Assembly: GCA_905479515.1 (NCBI GenBank)
Contig: CAJQMX010000051.1
Span: 1 to 24,546, forward strand
Reading direction: 5' to 3'
DNA: 24,546 nucleotides
Source: an uncultured Parasphingopyxis sp.
GTDB lineage: Bacteria > Pseudomonadota > Alphaproteobacteria > Sphingomonadales > Sphingomonadaceae
This document shows, piece by piece, positions 15,250 to 22,126 of the stretch (position 1 is its first letter; each line of letters opens with the position of its first letter). Both the position numbers and the translations under genes were made by a program. The notes beneath the pieces are model-generated. The model saw nothing but the letters and a program-made list of their open reading frames with translations. It searched no databases and was not told the DNA's origin.

Positions 15250-16089
15250 TTAGCTGCCGTCGTCTTCTATTTCAGCCTCTAGCAGCACCATTGCAAACCC
15301 CTTTGTCTGCCAGAAAACCTGTTCGCGCAGTTCAAGCACATTGGCCTTTTCGGGGTCTTCCAGCCAATCGTCCGGATCCGCCTCATCCATATCGCTGAAC
15401 TTTCCCACTGGCGCTTCATTTTCAAAATACGCTGCCGATCTCGGCAGTGCGCCACCCTTACGAAGCGCCAGCCACGGAAACTTCCCCCGATCCCAATACC
15501 CCCGCAAATACTTTCCGTTCTGCGTCACGAGAATTGCCACAGGATCATCATGCTGCTCGGCGTATGTCCGCGCCATGGCATCCTTGCTTACCTTGTATTG
15601 CGCGGTGAGCGACACGACCGTTTCGAGATTAGGTTCTGCGCGCAGATAAGGGCGAAGTTTGTTCAGCGGCATAAGCAATCGGGCAGCGAACTCGTTCGCC
15701 TCGACTTCCATCTTATTTCGCCGACTCTGCTCTTTGCGACCCAGTAGTTTGAGGTCGGCCTGCGAACACAGAAACTGTCCAGTTTCATCAGGCGCATGAA
15801 ATGGAAGCAGGAAGTGACCGAGCTCGTGCCCTATCGAAAATCTTCGCTGTTTGAACCCCTGCCAATCGGCCAGAATGATGGCCCCGCTTTTCCGCAATGG
15901 ATCGGTTAGCAACATCGCCTGAAAGCCCGAAGTGGTTTCCTCCGCAATCTCTCGGATATCCAGATCGTGCGCCAATGCCTTCACGTTAAACCCAGGAGCC
16001 AACTCCGGCAGAAGTTCATGAATTCTGGCTGCCAAGCCACTTGGCGAGCCATAGCCCGGCCCATCGAGATCCATTCGCAACTCGCTCAA
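15250..16089 (-). CDS. ImmA/IrrE family metallopeptidase
   Basis: 279 residues from a TTG at 16089 whose codon overlaps the TGA stop of the upstream XRE gene; the ATG at 16074 is an alternative start. The zinc motif HELGH is at 88-92, with the third-ligand helix EANEFAARLLMP at about 130-141 (Glu133). ImmA/IrrE enzymes cleave their partner repressor to switch on mobile elements or stress genes, as with ImmA-ImmR of ICEBs1. The pairing with the XRE protein and the position at the edge of a recombinase-bearing element fit that role. The C-terminal part (about 200-279) is acidic and less conserved in type. The gene marks the left end of the gene content I attribute to the mobile element. Confidence 0.9.
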   Translation of the reverse strand: MSELRMDLDGPGYGSPSGLAARIHELLPELAPGFNVKALAHDLDIREIAEETTSGFQAMLLTDPLRKSGAIILADWQGFKQRRFSIGHELGHFLLPFHAPDETGQFLCSQADLKLLGRKEQSRRNKMEVEANEFAARLLMPLNKLRPYLRAEPNLETVVSLTAQYKVSKDAMARTYAEQHDDPVAILVTQNGKYLRGYWDRGKFPWLALRKGGALPRSAAYFENEAPVGKFSDMDEADPDDWLEDPEKANVLELREQVFWQTKGFAMVLLEAEIEDDGS

Positions 16090-16430
16090 GCCGGATCGCC
16101 CTTACGCTCACGCATCTTGTCGATCATCGCCTGGACGATTTCCCTGTCACGTGGATCAAGATCCTTCAGGTTGCGATAGAGCGCGACCATTTCCGGTTCT
16201 TCATTCTGTGCGTCGGGATCCTCCCCGACGAGTTCGGCAATGCCGACGCGAAACAGCTCAGCAAGCTTGACCAGCAGTTCCACGGACGGGTTCGTCTTCG
16301 CGCCGGTCTCGAGATTCCAGACATGGCTGCGCGATATGTCGGCCGCATCAGCGACGTCCTGAAGCGACATCCGCTTTGCAGTGCGCAGCGCCTTCAACCG
16401 CTCTCCAAGTAGCATCCGTCTCTCAGACAC
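16086..16430 (-). CDS. XRE-family HTH repressor (ImmR-like)
   Basis: 114 residues from a GTG at 16430, chosen because AGGAGG lies 6 bases upstream; the frame is open to a TTG at 16448 that would place the ribosome site inside the gene. The helix-turn-helix covers about residues 6-62: LGERLKALRTAKRMSLQDVADAADIS with SRSHVWNLETGAKTNPS as recognition and wing region. A charged helix (LDPRDREIVQAMIDKMRERKG) follows. Its stop overlaps the ImmA start, implying coupling. It faces the methyltransferase gene across 94 bases that hold overlapping divergent promoters and an inverted repeat, so it probably represses both directions until cleaved by the ImmA partner. Confidence 0.9.
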   Translation of the reverse strand: MSERRMLLGERLKALRTAKRMSLQDVADAADISRSHVWNLETGAKTNPSVELLVKLAELFRVGIAELVGEDPDAQNEEPEMVALYRNLKDLDPRDREIVQAMIDKMRERKGDPA

Positions 16431-16462
16431 GATTGGCCTCCTGTCCAATGGAATGAACTGCT

Positions 16463-16490
16463 TTCATAGCACGACGATTGACAATGTCGA
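16463..16490 (-). promoter_or_regulatory. Candidate promoter of xre-immA
   Basis: On the minus strand TCGACA (plus positions 16485-16490) and TATGAA (16463-16468) are separated by 16 bases. The -35 box overlaps the small inverted repeat GACAATGTC at 16480-16488, where the XRE protein could bind to regulate itself. Confidence 0.4.
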
Positions 16491-16504
16491 GCGTCTACTA
16501 TAGT
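16478..16504 (+). promoter_or_regulatory. Candidate promoter of the methyltransferase operon
   Basis: TTGACA at 16478-16483 and TATAGT at 16499-16504 with a rather short 15-base spacer. It overlaps the opposing xre promoter, and its -10 box lies inside the inverted repeat at 16493-16508. Confidence 0.4.
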
Positions 16505-16508
16505 GGAC
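16493..16508. promoter_or_regulatory. Inverted repeat, candidate XRE operator
   Basis: GTCTACTATAGTGGAC is a 16-base inverted repeat with a single mismatched pair (7 of 8 pairs). It covers the candidate -10 box of the plus-strand operon, so binding by the neighbouring XRE protein would block transcription of the methyltransferase gene. Confidence 0.45.
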
Positions 16509-16524
16509 TGATATTGTTTATTGC

Positions 16525-17874
16525 ATGATTCGCGGGGTCAAAAATATGCAAGGCCAAAATCATCAAATCGTTGAGCGGGACCCAGGCGCGCTGCGCGCCT
16601 ATGCCGGTAATGCGCGGACGCATTCGAAAAAGCAGGTCCGTCAGATTGCCGACAGTATCGAGCGGTTCGGGTTCACCAATCCGGTGCTCGTCTCCGATGA
16701 AGGCGAAATCATTGCAGGTCATGGCCGTGTGGAAGCTGCCAAACTGCTTGGGATGAAGACGGTCCCGACGATGGCGCTGTCGCATCTCTCCGCTGAAGAG
16801 CGCCGCGCTTATGTGCTGGCCGACAACAAGCTCGCGCTCAATGCCGGCTGGGATCAGGAAATACTAGCGATCGAGTTTCAGGCGCTCATCGATCTTGATT
16901 TCGATCTTGAAGTGACGGGGTTCTCGCTTGCCGAGATCGACATGACATTGGATCTCGCGCGCGACAGTGATCCCGAAGCGCATGATGCGCCTGAAGATGA
17001 AATGCCAGGTCTGCCGGTCGAAGCCGTCTCCCGTGCTGGCGATATCTGGCAGCTGGGCCGGCACCGGCTGATTTGTGGCGATGCCAGAAAGCCCGAGGAC
17101 TTTGTCGCACTTCTGGATGGAGCGACAGTCGATCTGATCTTCACTGACCCTCCATATAATGTGGCCATTGATGGTAATGTGTGCGGTCTGGGCCGTGTCC
17201 GCCACCGCGAGTTTGCGATGGGTGCCGGCGAGATGTCCGCCCAGCAATTCATTGCATTTCTGGTCGAGACCCTTGGCGGGGCCGCGACAACATGTCGTGA
17301 TGGCGCAATTGCCTATGTCTGTATGGATTGGCGCCACATGGGTGAGCTGCTTGCTGCGGGAAGCGAAGCCTTCACCGAGCTCAAAAATCTTGTCGTATGG
17401 AACAAGACCAACGGCGGCATGGGTTCCTTCTACCGTTCCAAGCACGAGCTGATCTTCGTTTTCAAAATCGGAACCGCAGCGCACATCAACAGCTTCGGCC
17501 TGGGAGAGACGGGGCGGTATCGCACCAATGTGTGGGACTATGCCGGTATCTCGAGCATTAGCGCCTCGCGGGGCGACGAGCTGGCGATGCATCCGACAGT
17601 GAAGCCCGTGGCGCTGATCGCTGACGCAATCCGGGACTGCTCGCGGCGCGGCGATCTCGTACTCGACTGTTTTGGCGGTTCGGGCTCGACGCTGATCGCA
17701 GCCGAGAAGACGGGGCGCTGCGCTCGCATAATCGAATATGACCCGCTTTATTGCGATACAATCGTTCAGCGATGGGAGAAGTATACCGGCAAGCACGCTG
17801 ACTTGGTCGCTTGCGGCACGGCTGCGATCGAGGCCATGCAAGACCCAGAGGAAACTCTCGAGGCTGCCGAATGA
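16525..17874 (+). CDS. ParB-like domain / DNA methyltransferase fusion (beta-class N4/N6 amino-MTase)
   Basis: 449 residues from the ATG at 16525 (the ATG at 16546 is possible; neither has a strong ribosome site). The N-terminal ParB/Srx-like domain, about 10-140, has NARTHSKKQVRQIADSI and the GHGR signature at 65-68. In the C-terminal methyltransferase, catalytic TDPPY lies at 207-211, while the S-adenosylmethionine-binding FGGSGST is at 383-389. That IV-then-I order, as in CcrM, marks a beta-class enzyme acting on exocyclic N6-adenine or N4-cytosine. HPTVKP at 356-361 is also typical. Such fusions without a restriction partner occur in prophages and integrative elements, where methylation may protect or regulate the element. 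The stop overlaps the DUF5681 start (ATGA). Confidence 0.93.
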   Translation: MIRGVKNMQGQNHQIVERDPGALRAYAGNARTHSKKQVRQIADSIERFGFTNPVLVSDEGEIIAGHGRVEAAKLLGMKTVPTMALSHLSAEERRAYVLADNKLALNAGWDQEILAIEFQALIDLDFDLEVTGFSLAEIDMTLDLARDSDPEAHDAPEDEMPGLPVEAVSRAGDIWQLGRHRLICGDARKPEDFVALLDGATVDLIFTDPPYNVAIDGNVCGLGRVRHREFAMGAGEMSAQQFIAFLVETLGGAATTCRDGAIAYVCMDWRHMGELLAAGSEAFTELKNLVVWNKTNGGMGSFYRSKHELIFVFKIGTAAHINSFGLGETGRYRTNVWDYAGISSISASRGDELAMHPTVKPVALIADAIRDCSRRGDLVLDCFGGSGSTLIAAEKTGRCARIIEYDPLYCDTIVQRWEKYTGKHADLVACGTAAIEAMQDPEETLEAAE

Positions 17875-18692
17875 GCGATCCGGCTAAAATCGAGGCCGAG
17901 AATGTGCCCGCAACCTATGAGGTCGGCTATGCCAAGCCGCCGGCAGAACATCGCTTTCGCAAAGGCCAGTCGGGCAATCCGAACGGCCGGCCTCGCAAGG
18001 CCAAAGGCCAGCCCAAGGTCGACAGCCTCGATTTCGGATCGCAGCCGGCCAACCGGTATCTGATCGAAGAAGCCTATCGACCGGTGGCCATCCGCGAGGG
18101 GGACAGGACGATTGAGCTGCCTGCGATCCAGGCGGTATTTCGCTCTATGGGCGTTGCGGCGATGAAGGGGAACAGGTTTGCGCAGCGCACTATGGCGGAG
18201 CTTGTGCAGACCGTCGAGGAAGAAGATCGCCGTATGCGCTCGGAGCACATGCAGGTGGCGATCGAATACAAGACTGGCTGGATGGAGGCGATCGAGGATG
18301 CGCGCACGCGCGGCACCCGGGAACCTACGCCGTTACCACATCCTGATGACGTGATCATCGATTTGAAAGCGGCGACCGTCACCTATGCGGGACCTTGCAC
18401 CCCTGAGGAGAAAGCGGACTGGGACCGGATGATTGAGCGCCGAGACGAAGCGCAGCGCGAGGTATCATACTATGCTGAGAAGTACCGACGGGCACGCAAT
18501 GCTGGTATGAAAAAGCGCTACCTGGATGATTGGCACAGCGAACAGCGAATGTTCGATATCATAAACGACAAGCTGCCGAAGCGATATGCAAAGCGTCTTG
18601 AGGGCCGGTCTTATTGTGAAGGAGCTTCTCTTGCCGGTGACTTTGCTCCTGGGAAAGAGCCAAATTGGCGGGGAAACGGCCCCGAGCGATGA
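17871..18692 (+). CDS. DUF5681 domain protein
   Basis: 273 residues from the ATG at 17871, which overlaps the methyltransferase stop; the open frame begins earlier at 17811, but that part overlaps the methyltransferase. The DUF5681 signature is at about 25-45: FRKGQSGNPNGRPRKAKGQP, a basic Gly/Pro/Arg-rich motif common in phage-like operons of alphaproteobacteria, often near terminases. The remainder is highly charged and helical, with little membrane or enzymatic character. Function is unknown; the basic motif suggests nucleic-acid contact (inference). No terminase follows here. Instead a terminator-like sequence and the oppositely oriented reverse transcriptase gene are found. Confidence 0.85.
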   Translation: MSDPAKIEAENVPATYEVGYAKPPAEHRFRKGQSGNPNGRPRKAKGQPKVDSLDFGSQPANRYLIEEAYRPVAIREGDRTIELPAIQAVFRSMGVAAMKGNRFAQRTMAELVQTVEEEDRRMRSEHMQVAIEYKTGWMEAIEDARTRGTREPTPLPHPDDVIIDLKAATVTYAGPCTPEEKADWDRMIERRDEAQREVSYYAEKYRRARNAGMKKRYLDDWHSEQRMFDIINDKLPKRYAKRLEGRSYCEGASLAGDFAPGKEPNWRGNGPER

Positions 18693-18750
18693 CGGGGTGT
18701 GACTTCCGCTTTGCGCCCTAATCCAAGACGTAGGCTTCTGAGAAATTAGC

Positions 18751-18784
18751 GCCTGAAAGCGGACATTCTCTCCAGGCATTTTTT
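18751..18784 (+). terminator. Possible intrinsic terminator after DUF5681 gene
   Basis: GCCTG at 18751-18755 pairs with CAGGC at 18773-18777 across a 17-base loop and is followed by ATTTTTT. The stem is short and the loop large, so this is weak. It overlaps a GAAAGCGGAC element at 18755-18764. Confidence 0.3.
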
Positions 18785-18855
18785 AGTTGGGATTACTCAT
18801 CCCATCTTGCGATCAATTAATGCACACTAGCTTTGACGATATTTCATCGCGTGCT

Positions 18856-20394
18856 TTAGATAGCATCGGCAATCATTGCATTGATAGCAGAGTGACCGCC
18901 CCACGCCCGTTTAGCTGTTCGTCGATCCGCAAGGGTGAAGAATTGAGCTGAGAAGAGGATTGCCGCCCTGACATACTCCGAGGGCTCATTCTCGTACCTC
19001 AATCTGACTGCTCGCTTTTGCTGAGGGCTGCCAAATTTTGCGACGAAGATAGCGGCCAAGGCCCGAGTTTCAGCACCGATAGTTCCGCTTTCCATCCACT
19101 GGTGGCATTTCAATACAGTGCCAGCATCATTGGCTTCCCGATTTAAAATTGAGGCCAGAACATACATTCTTTGATAATCACAAAAGAACTGGTCGCGTTG
19201 TATCAACCTGGAGATTCTGGCCGCAATATCAGGTGATTCTCGCGAGAAGTGGGTCAGATAAGATGCGTAAAGCCTGGTTAGCTGTGGTCGCGTATCAAAG
19301 TTATCGAAGACTAAGTCGATCGCACTATCGTCGTTACCTCCTCGGAGGATTGGGAGGCAGAACCTTTCAATCTTCTCGCGCTGTGCGTCATCTTCTCCGC
19401 CATGGAACAAGAGGTTTTTCGTGGCTTGAAGTTCGATTTCCTCCTCGGTCGGTTCTTCTCCCTCGATTAGCCAATCGCCTTGAAATCCGTATCCAGACTG
19501 ACTTAGCCAATCCAAGTGGTTATAGATCTCGTCACGGGCTGCATCAAAGAGCTGCTCAAGCTCGCCTTCTTCCTCTTGGACATCAGCTCCCGTGAGGATT
19601 GACGTCTTGCTGGGATTAAAAAAGAGTCCGCTACTACGGAGCCTTGCATTCAGTCGGACAAGTTCACGGCGAGCATCGCTTTCATCTTCGAAACCAACAT
19701 AGATGTCATCGACGTATCTTGCGGAGGCAAGACCATGCATCTCACAGTCGGCATCGAAGTCAGAAAGATAAAAATTACCAAGAACGTCTGACGGATAGAT
19801 GCCCTGAACAATACCTGTGGAGCGTCGCTCCTGAAAGGCAAGAAGCTGTTCCTCAAGTAGGTTCACAATCTCTCCACGAACACCGGAGGCATTGAGAAGG
19901 TTGATCACGGCGTGCTGCGGTAGGGTTTCAAAGTAGTTTGCAATGTCCGCACGCAGAACGAATGGATGAGCATTCGAAATTACCCGCACACTAGCCTGAA
20001 ATGCATCCCATCCCTCGTGAGACGGTTGAAAAAGCGCGTTAGCTCCATTCGGAACGTGGCTGAACGTTCTCGCTCGATCCATATTCTCTTCAATGCGAGG
20101 CAGCGCCTGCTCTAGCAACGCTTGATGAACAAGGCGATCTTGCGGCTCCAAAGTACTACCTGGCCGCGTCAGGAAGTTACTTTTGGGAACACTGAAAGTA
20201 ATCGGAAGACGAGGCTGATAAGCTCCTGACCGAAGCTCTTGAGTAGTCTTTTCGATAAGTCGCTGCGAAGCCCGGTTGTAGATCAGATCGAAGTGCGGGC
20301 TGAGGACAAAATCTGACCTGGCATCCAGTAAGATATTTTGGATCGCCCTCTCCCAGTCTATCTCTGGTATAATTTCCCGATCAAGACCTGGCAC
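18856..20394 (-). CDS. Standalone reverse transcriptase, Abi/defence-associated-RT-like, with helical C-terminus
   Basis: 512 residues from a GTG at 20394, with GGGAG about 9 bases upstream; no earlier in-frame start exists before a stop. Fingers: FSVPKSNFLTRPG (67-79) and LEPQDRLVHQALLEQALPRI (82-101). Palm: motif A VLRADIANYFETL with Asp150, motif B TGIVQGIYPSDVLGNFYL (193-210), motif C ARYVDDIYVGF with Asp229/Asp230, motif D NARLRSSGLFFNPSKTSIL with Lys263. All catalytic carboxylates are kept. The remaining half, about 275-512, is Leu/Ala-rich and helical, reminiscent of the HEAT-like repeats of Abi and 'unknown group' RTs. There is no maturase, integrase or endonuclease domain and no group II intron or retron-type layout. 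Its lone position as cargo in an element suggests phage defence, which is inference. I cannot assign it to a numbered DRT class. Confidence 0.88.
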   Translation of the reverse strand: MPGLDREIIPEIDWERAIQNILLDARSDFVLSPHFDLIYNRASQRLIEKTTQELRSGAYQPRLPITFSVPKSNFLTRPGSTLEPQDRLVHQALLEQALPRIEENMDRARTFSHVPNGANALFQPSHEGWDAFQASVRVISNAHPFVLRADIANYFETLPQHAVINLLNASGVRGEIVNLLEEQLLAFQERRSTGIVQGIYPSDVLGNFYLSDFDADCEMHGLASARYVDDIYVGFEDESDARRELVRLNARLRSSGLFFNPSKTSILTGADVQEEEGELEQLFDAARDEIYNHLDWLSQSGYGFQGDWLIEGEEPTEEEIELQATKNLLFHGGEDDAQREKIERFCLPILRGGNDDSAIDLVFDNFDTRPQLTRLYASYLTHFSRESPDIAARISRLIQRDQFFCDYQRMYVLASILNREANDAGTVLKCHQWMESGTIGAETRALAAIFVAKFGSPQQKRAVRLRYENEPSEYVRAAILFSAQFFTLADRRTAKRAWGGHSAINAMIADAI

Positions 20395-20539
20395 GAATGG
20401 GCACTCCCTATTTGGCGGACGTCAGGCAAGAGTTTGCCAAACTATGATTTACGAACCTACTCCAATGTCTTTTTGCTTTCCATGTAAAGTGCAAGCAGAT
20501 CGGCCGCTTGCGGCCCTAACCACTACTTTCGCCGCTGTC

Positions 20540-20575
20540 GGCAGGCAGGTACAGCCGTACCTGCAAGGTGCTGCC
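20540..20575 (-). ncRNA. Strong hairpin upstream of the reverse transcriptase, candidate structured RNA
   Basis: GCAGGTAC at 20545-20552 and GTACCTGC at 20557-20564 form a perfect 8-pair stem with loop AGCC. GGCAG at 20540-20544 pairs with CTGCC at 20571-20575, adding a 5-pair outer stem with a one-sided 6-base bulge. CTGTCGGC is directly repeated at 20535-20542 and 20576-20583, framing the structure. It lies 146-181 bases upstream of the reverse transcriptase start on the same strand. No T-run follows on the minus strand, so it does not look like a terminator for the small gene at 20595. Noncoding RNAs upstream of the RT gene are known in some defence RT systems; the role here is inferred. 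Confidence 0.4.
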
Positions 20576-20594
20576 TGTCGGCGAGCTACCCACG

Positions 20595-20822
20595 TTACGA
20601 CACGCTGCCATCATCGCCGATCTTATGTCGGTGCAATTTATCGTCAAATACTACCAAATCAGTGTCGGCGAAGCCGGCGAGGATGAGCTCTGCAACCCGG
20701 TCCGAGGTTATTTCGCTGACCTCGGTTTCGTTGGCGTAGAAATACCGGATGTCGGCAGAGTCGAAATCGACCGGCGTTCCACCAGCGACGGATATTTGCC
20801 AGCCTTCCGGGTAAAACCTCAT
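20595..20822 (-). CDS. Small hypothetical protein, probably N-terminally truncated
   Basis: 75 residues from an ATG at 20822, with GGGAG 8 bases upstream. The composition is acidic and protein-like (IRYFYANETEVSEITSDRVAEL, then AGFADTDLVVFDDKLHRH). The same frame stays open upstream to a TAG near 20972 and still reads like coding sequence, for example LPFNEFLTARANEHGDGNAQ just before the Met, but it offers no ATG, GTG or TTG. The likely explanation is a longer gene that lost its start; the sequence beyond about 20908 looks like an intergenic repeat rather than a reading frame. No family recognised. It is upstream of the reverse transcriptase on the same strand with 200 bases between, so a shared transcript is possible. 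Confidence 0.5.
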   Translation of the reverse strand: MRFYPEGWQISVAGGTPVDFDSADIRYFYANETEVSEITSDRVAELILAGFADTDLVVFDDKLHRHKIGDDGSVS

Positions 20823-20907
20823 GGCGTATTCTCCCTGCGCATTGCCGTCGCCATGCTCGTTTGCACGGGCAGTGAGGAATTCGTTGAAGGGCAGGCACAG
20901 GGAGGCC

Positions 20908-21079
20908 GTGTCCGAGCGGCTGCTTCGGGTGGAAAGTGGACGTTGCTGGCTTGAACGATGGAAACCAATCTACTCTAACTTGCTGAGTGACCCGTACACG
21001 GCCATTTGTGTTTCACCCCAATAGCGCTCATAATATTCAGGCACGGAACGTGCATAAATGAAATATGGGGGAAATAATT
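20908..21079 (+). other. Intergenic region with degenerate GAAAGTGGAC element
   Basis: Non-coding stretch between the small minus-strand gene and the secreted-protein gene. GAAAGTGGAC at 20932-20941, preceded by GGCTGCTTC at 20918-20926, resembles pieces at 18755 and 21617. A promoter for the secreted-protein gene should lie near 21000-21060, but I could not assign boxes with confidence. Confidence 0.35.
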
Positions 21080-21505
21080 ATGAATCGATTCAAAACGATT
21101 TTGGCAGCAACTGCGCTGTCAAGCTTGGCCGCGCCAGTATTGGCGCAAGACGAGCCGGAAGAAGCCCGGACCAGTTTTCAAGTAACCTTTGTGAAGTTTT
21201 CGGGTGGTGCCGGTGAGCGATGGCTGGAACTTATGAACGATCATTTCATTCCTGCCCGGCAAGCTGCTGCATTGCCAGTGCCGACAGTTCATTGGATGAT
21301 GGATGGCCCTTGGGATCTCATGGTAGTTACGGAAATGCCAGATGGCATGGCTGCGCTAGACAGCCACAATCCTAGAGCACGCGTTGCGTATGACGCTGCC
21401 ATTTTGGCCCAGGAAGGGTCCGAAGAAGCGGTCACTGCTCTGAACGAGGAAATGGACGGTCTGGTTGATGACAGCCAAAGATACCTTTCGCATACACATC
21501 CATAA
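21080..21505 (+). CDS. Small secreted (periplasmic) protein, possible dimeric alpha/beta-barrel fold
   Basis: 141 residues from the ATG at 21080, with GGGGGA at 21067-21072 seven bases upstream; an ATG five codons earlier is badly placed. A clear signal peptide MNRFKTILAATALSSLAAPV with cleavage after LA at about 22 is followed by an acidic linker. The mature part alternates strands and helices (SFQVTFVKFSGGAGERWLEL, TVHWMMDGPWDLMVVTEMPD, a long acidic helix, and SQRYLSHTHP at the end). This pattern resembles NIPSNAP or ABM-like dimeric alpha/beta barrels, but no catalytic motif is visible, so function is unknown. It is a single-gene unit with its own terminator at 21527-21564 and is unrelated in type to the mobile-element genes around it. 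Confidence 0.8.
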   Translation: MNRFKTILAATALSSLAAPVLAQDEPEEARTSFQVTFVKFSGGAGERWLELMNDHFIPARQAAALPVPTVHWMMDGPWDLMVVTEMPDGMAALDSHNPRARVAYDAAILAQEGSEEAVTALNEEMDGLVDDSQRYLSHTHP

Positions 21506-21526
21506 CTTTGAAAACTGCATGGATTC

Positions 21527-21564
21527 AGGGGTGCCGTATAGAGATCAGCGGCGCCCCTATTTTG
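21527..21564 (+). terminator. Intrinsic terminator of the secreted-protein gene
   Basis: AGGGGTGCCG at 21527-21536 pairs with CGGCGCCCCT at 21549-21558 (ten pairs, one of them G-U) around a 12-base loop and is followed by ATTTTGT. It starts 21 bases after the stop codon. Confidence 0.75.
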
Positions 21565-21898
21565 TGTCCGCAATTGGGTCGGGAGCAGAATGGCAGCTTT
21601 GAAGCCTAAGTCGATCAGAAGCGGACTATCTGCAACCGGCCCAAAACCGGCCATTTCGAGCATCTGAATGGATTTGCATCAGGAAGCTCAATGTCGCCAG
21701 CCAATGTTCTTGTGTCGAACGAGGGCGCTATTGACGGCCCGTCCGACAAAGGACTGGACTTCGCCGCCGCAAAGAGCGGTAGTGATCCGGCGGGTCGCAA
21801 ACGATGCGCTGCCGCCGCCCTGAACCTCCTGGTTTCGGGGCTTGGGCTCGTGGGAAGGCCTGGCACAGTGCCCAGCCTCCCGCCAAAGGAGCCTAAAC
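21565..21898. other. 334-base non-coding stretch with degenerate repeat element
   Basis: No convincing gene in either strand. AGAAGCGGAC at 21617-21626, preceded by GGCAGCTTT near 21593, matches the element type at 18755 and 20932. Immediately after it, ACCGGCC occurs twice in tandem with four spacer bases near 21635-21652. The last part leads into the Shine-Dalgarno of the DUF3489 gene. A promoter for the recombinase operon must lie here, but I could not assign it. Confidence 0.4.
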
Positions 21899-22126
21899 AT
21901 GACCACCACAACCAAATCCTGTGAACGCAAAGCCCCGACCAAGCTCGATACAATCCGCAATATGCTCACCCGCAAGAACGGCGCCACGCTCACCGAACTG
22001 ATGACAGCGACAGGCTGGCAGCGTCATAGTGTCCACGGGCAACTGGCGACGCTGCGCAAAAGGGGCGCAGACATTGATCGGTCTGAACGCAAGGGCGGAG
22101 CAAGCGCCTATTTCCTGAAGGCCTGA
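21899..22126 (+). CDS. DUF3489 domain protein
   Basis: 75 residues from the ATG at 21899, with GGAG at 21888-21891 seven bases before it; a frame starting at 21842 is not supported. The core TKLDTIRNMLTRKNGATLTELMTATGWQRHSVHGQLATLRKRG is a winged-helix-like DUF3489 domain, presumably DNA-binding. This family is typically encoded directly before DUF2924 and a large serine recombinase in alphaproteobacteria, exactly as here, so it may help control or assist recombination (inference). The stop is followed at once by the TTG start of the next gene. Confidence 0.88.
   Translation: MTTTTKSCERKAPTKLDTIRNMLTRKNGATLTELMTATGWQRHSVHGQLATLRKRGADIDRSERKGGASAYFLKA

Noticed and set aside
15217..15250. Hairpin with T-run after the Lrp gene
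   Set aside because: Only 4+3 pairs with an internal loop; too weak to call a terminator, although the T-run is real.
16864..17841. 325-residue minus-strand open frame opposite the methyltransferase gene
   Set aside because: It is antisense to clear DPPY and FGGSG motifs and its own translation has no domain character; it is a shadow frame.
18856..20394. Reverse transcriptase as part of a group II intron or retron
   Set aside because: No maturase or endonuclease domain and no intron domain V-like ending were seen; no msr/msd-type inverted repeat pair was recognised directly upstream.
20540..20575. Hairpin as terminator of the small gene ending at 20595
   Set aside because: No T-run follows on the minus strand; kept instead as a candidate structured RNA.
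20659..20898. 79-residue minus-strand frame overlapping the small gene
   Set aside because: Arg/Cys/Trp-rich composition typical of an out-of-frame shadow.
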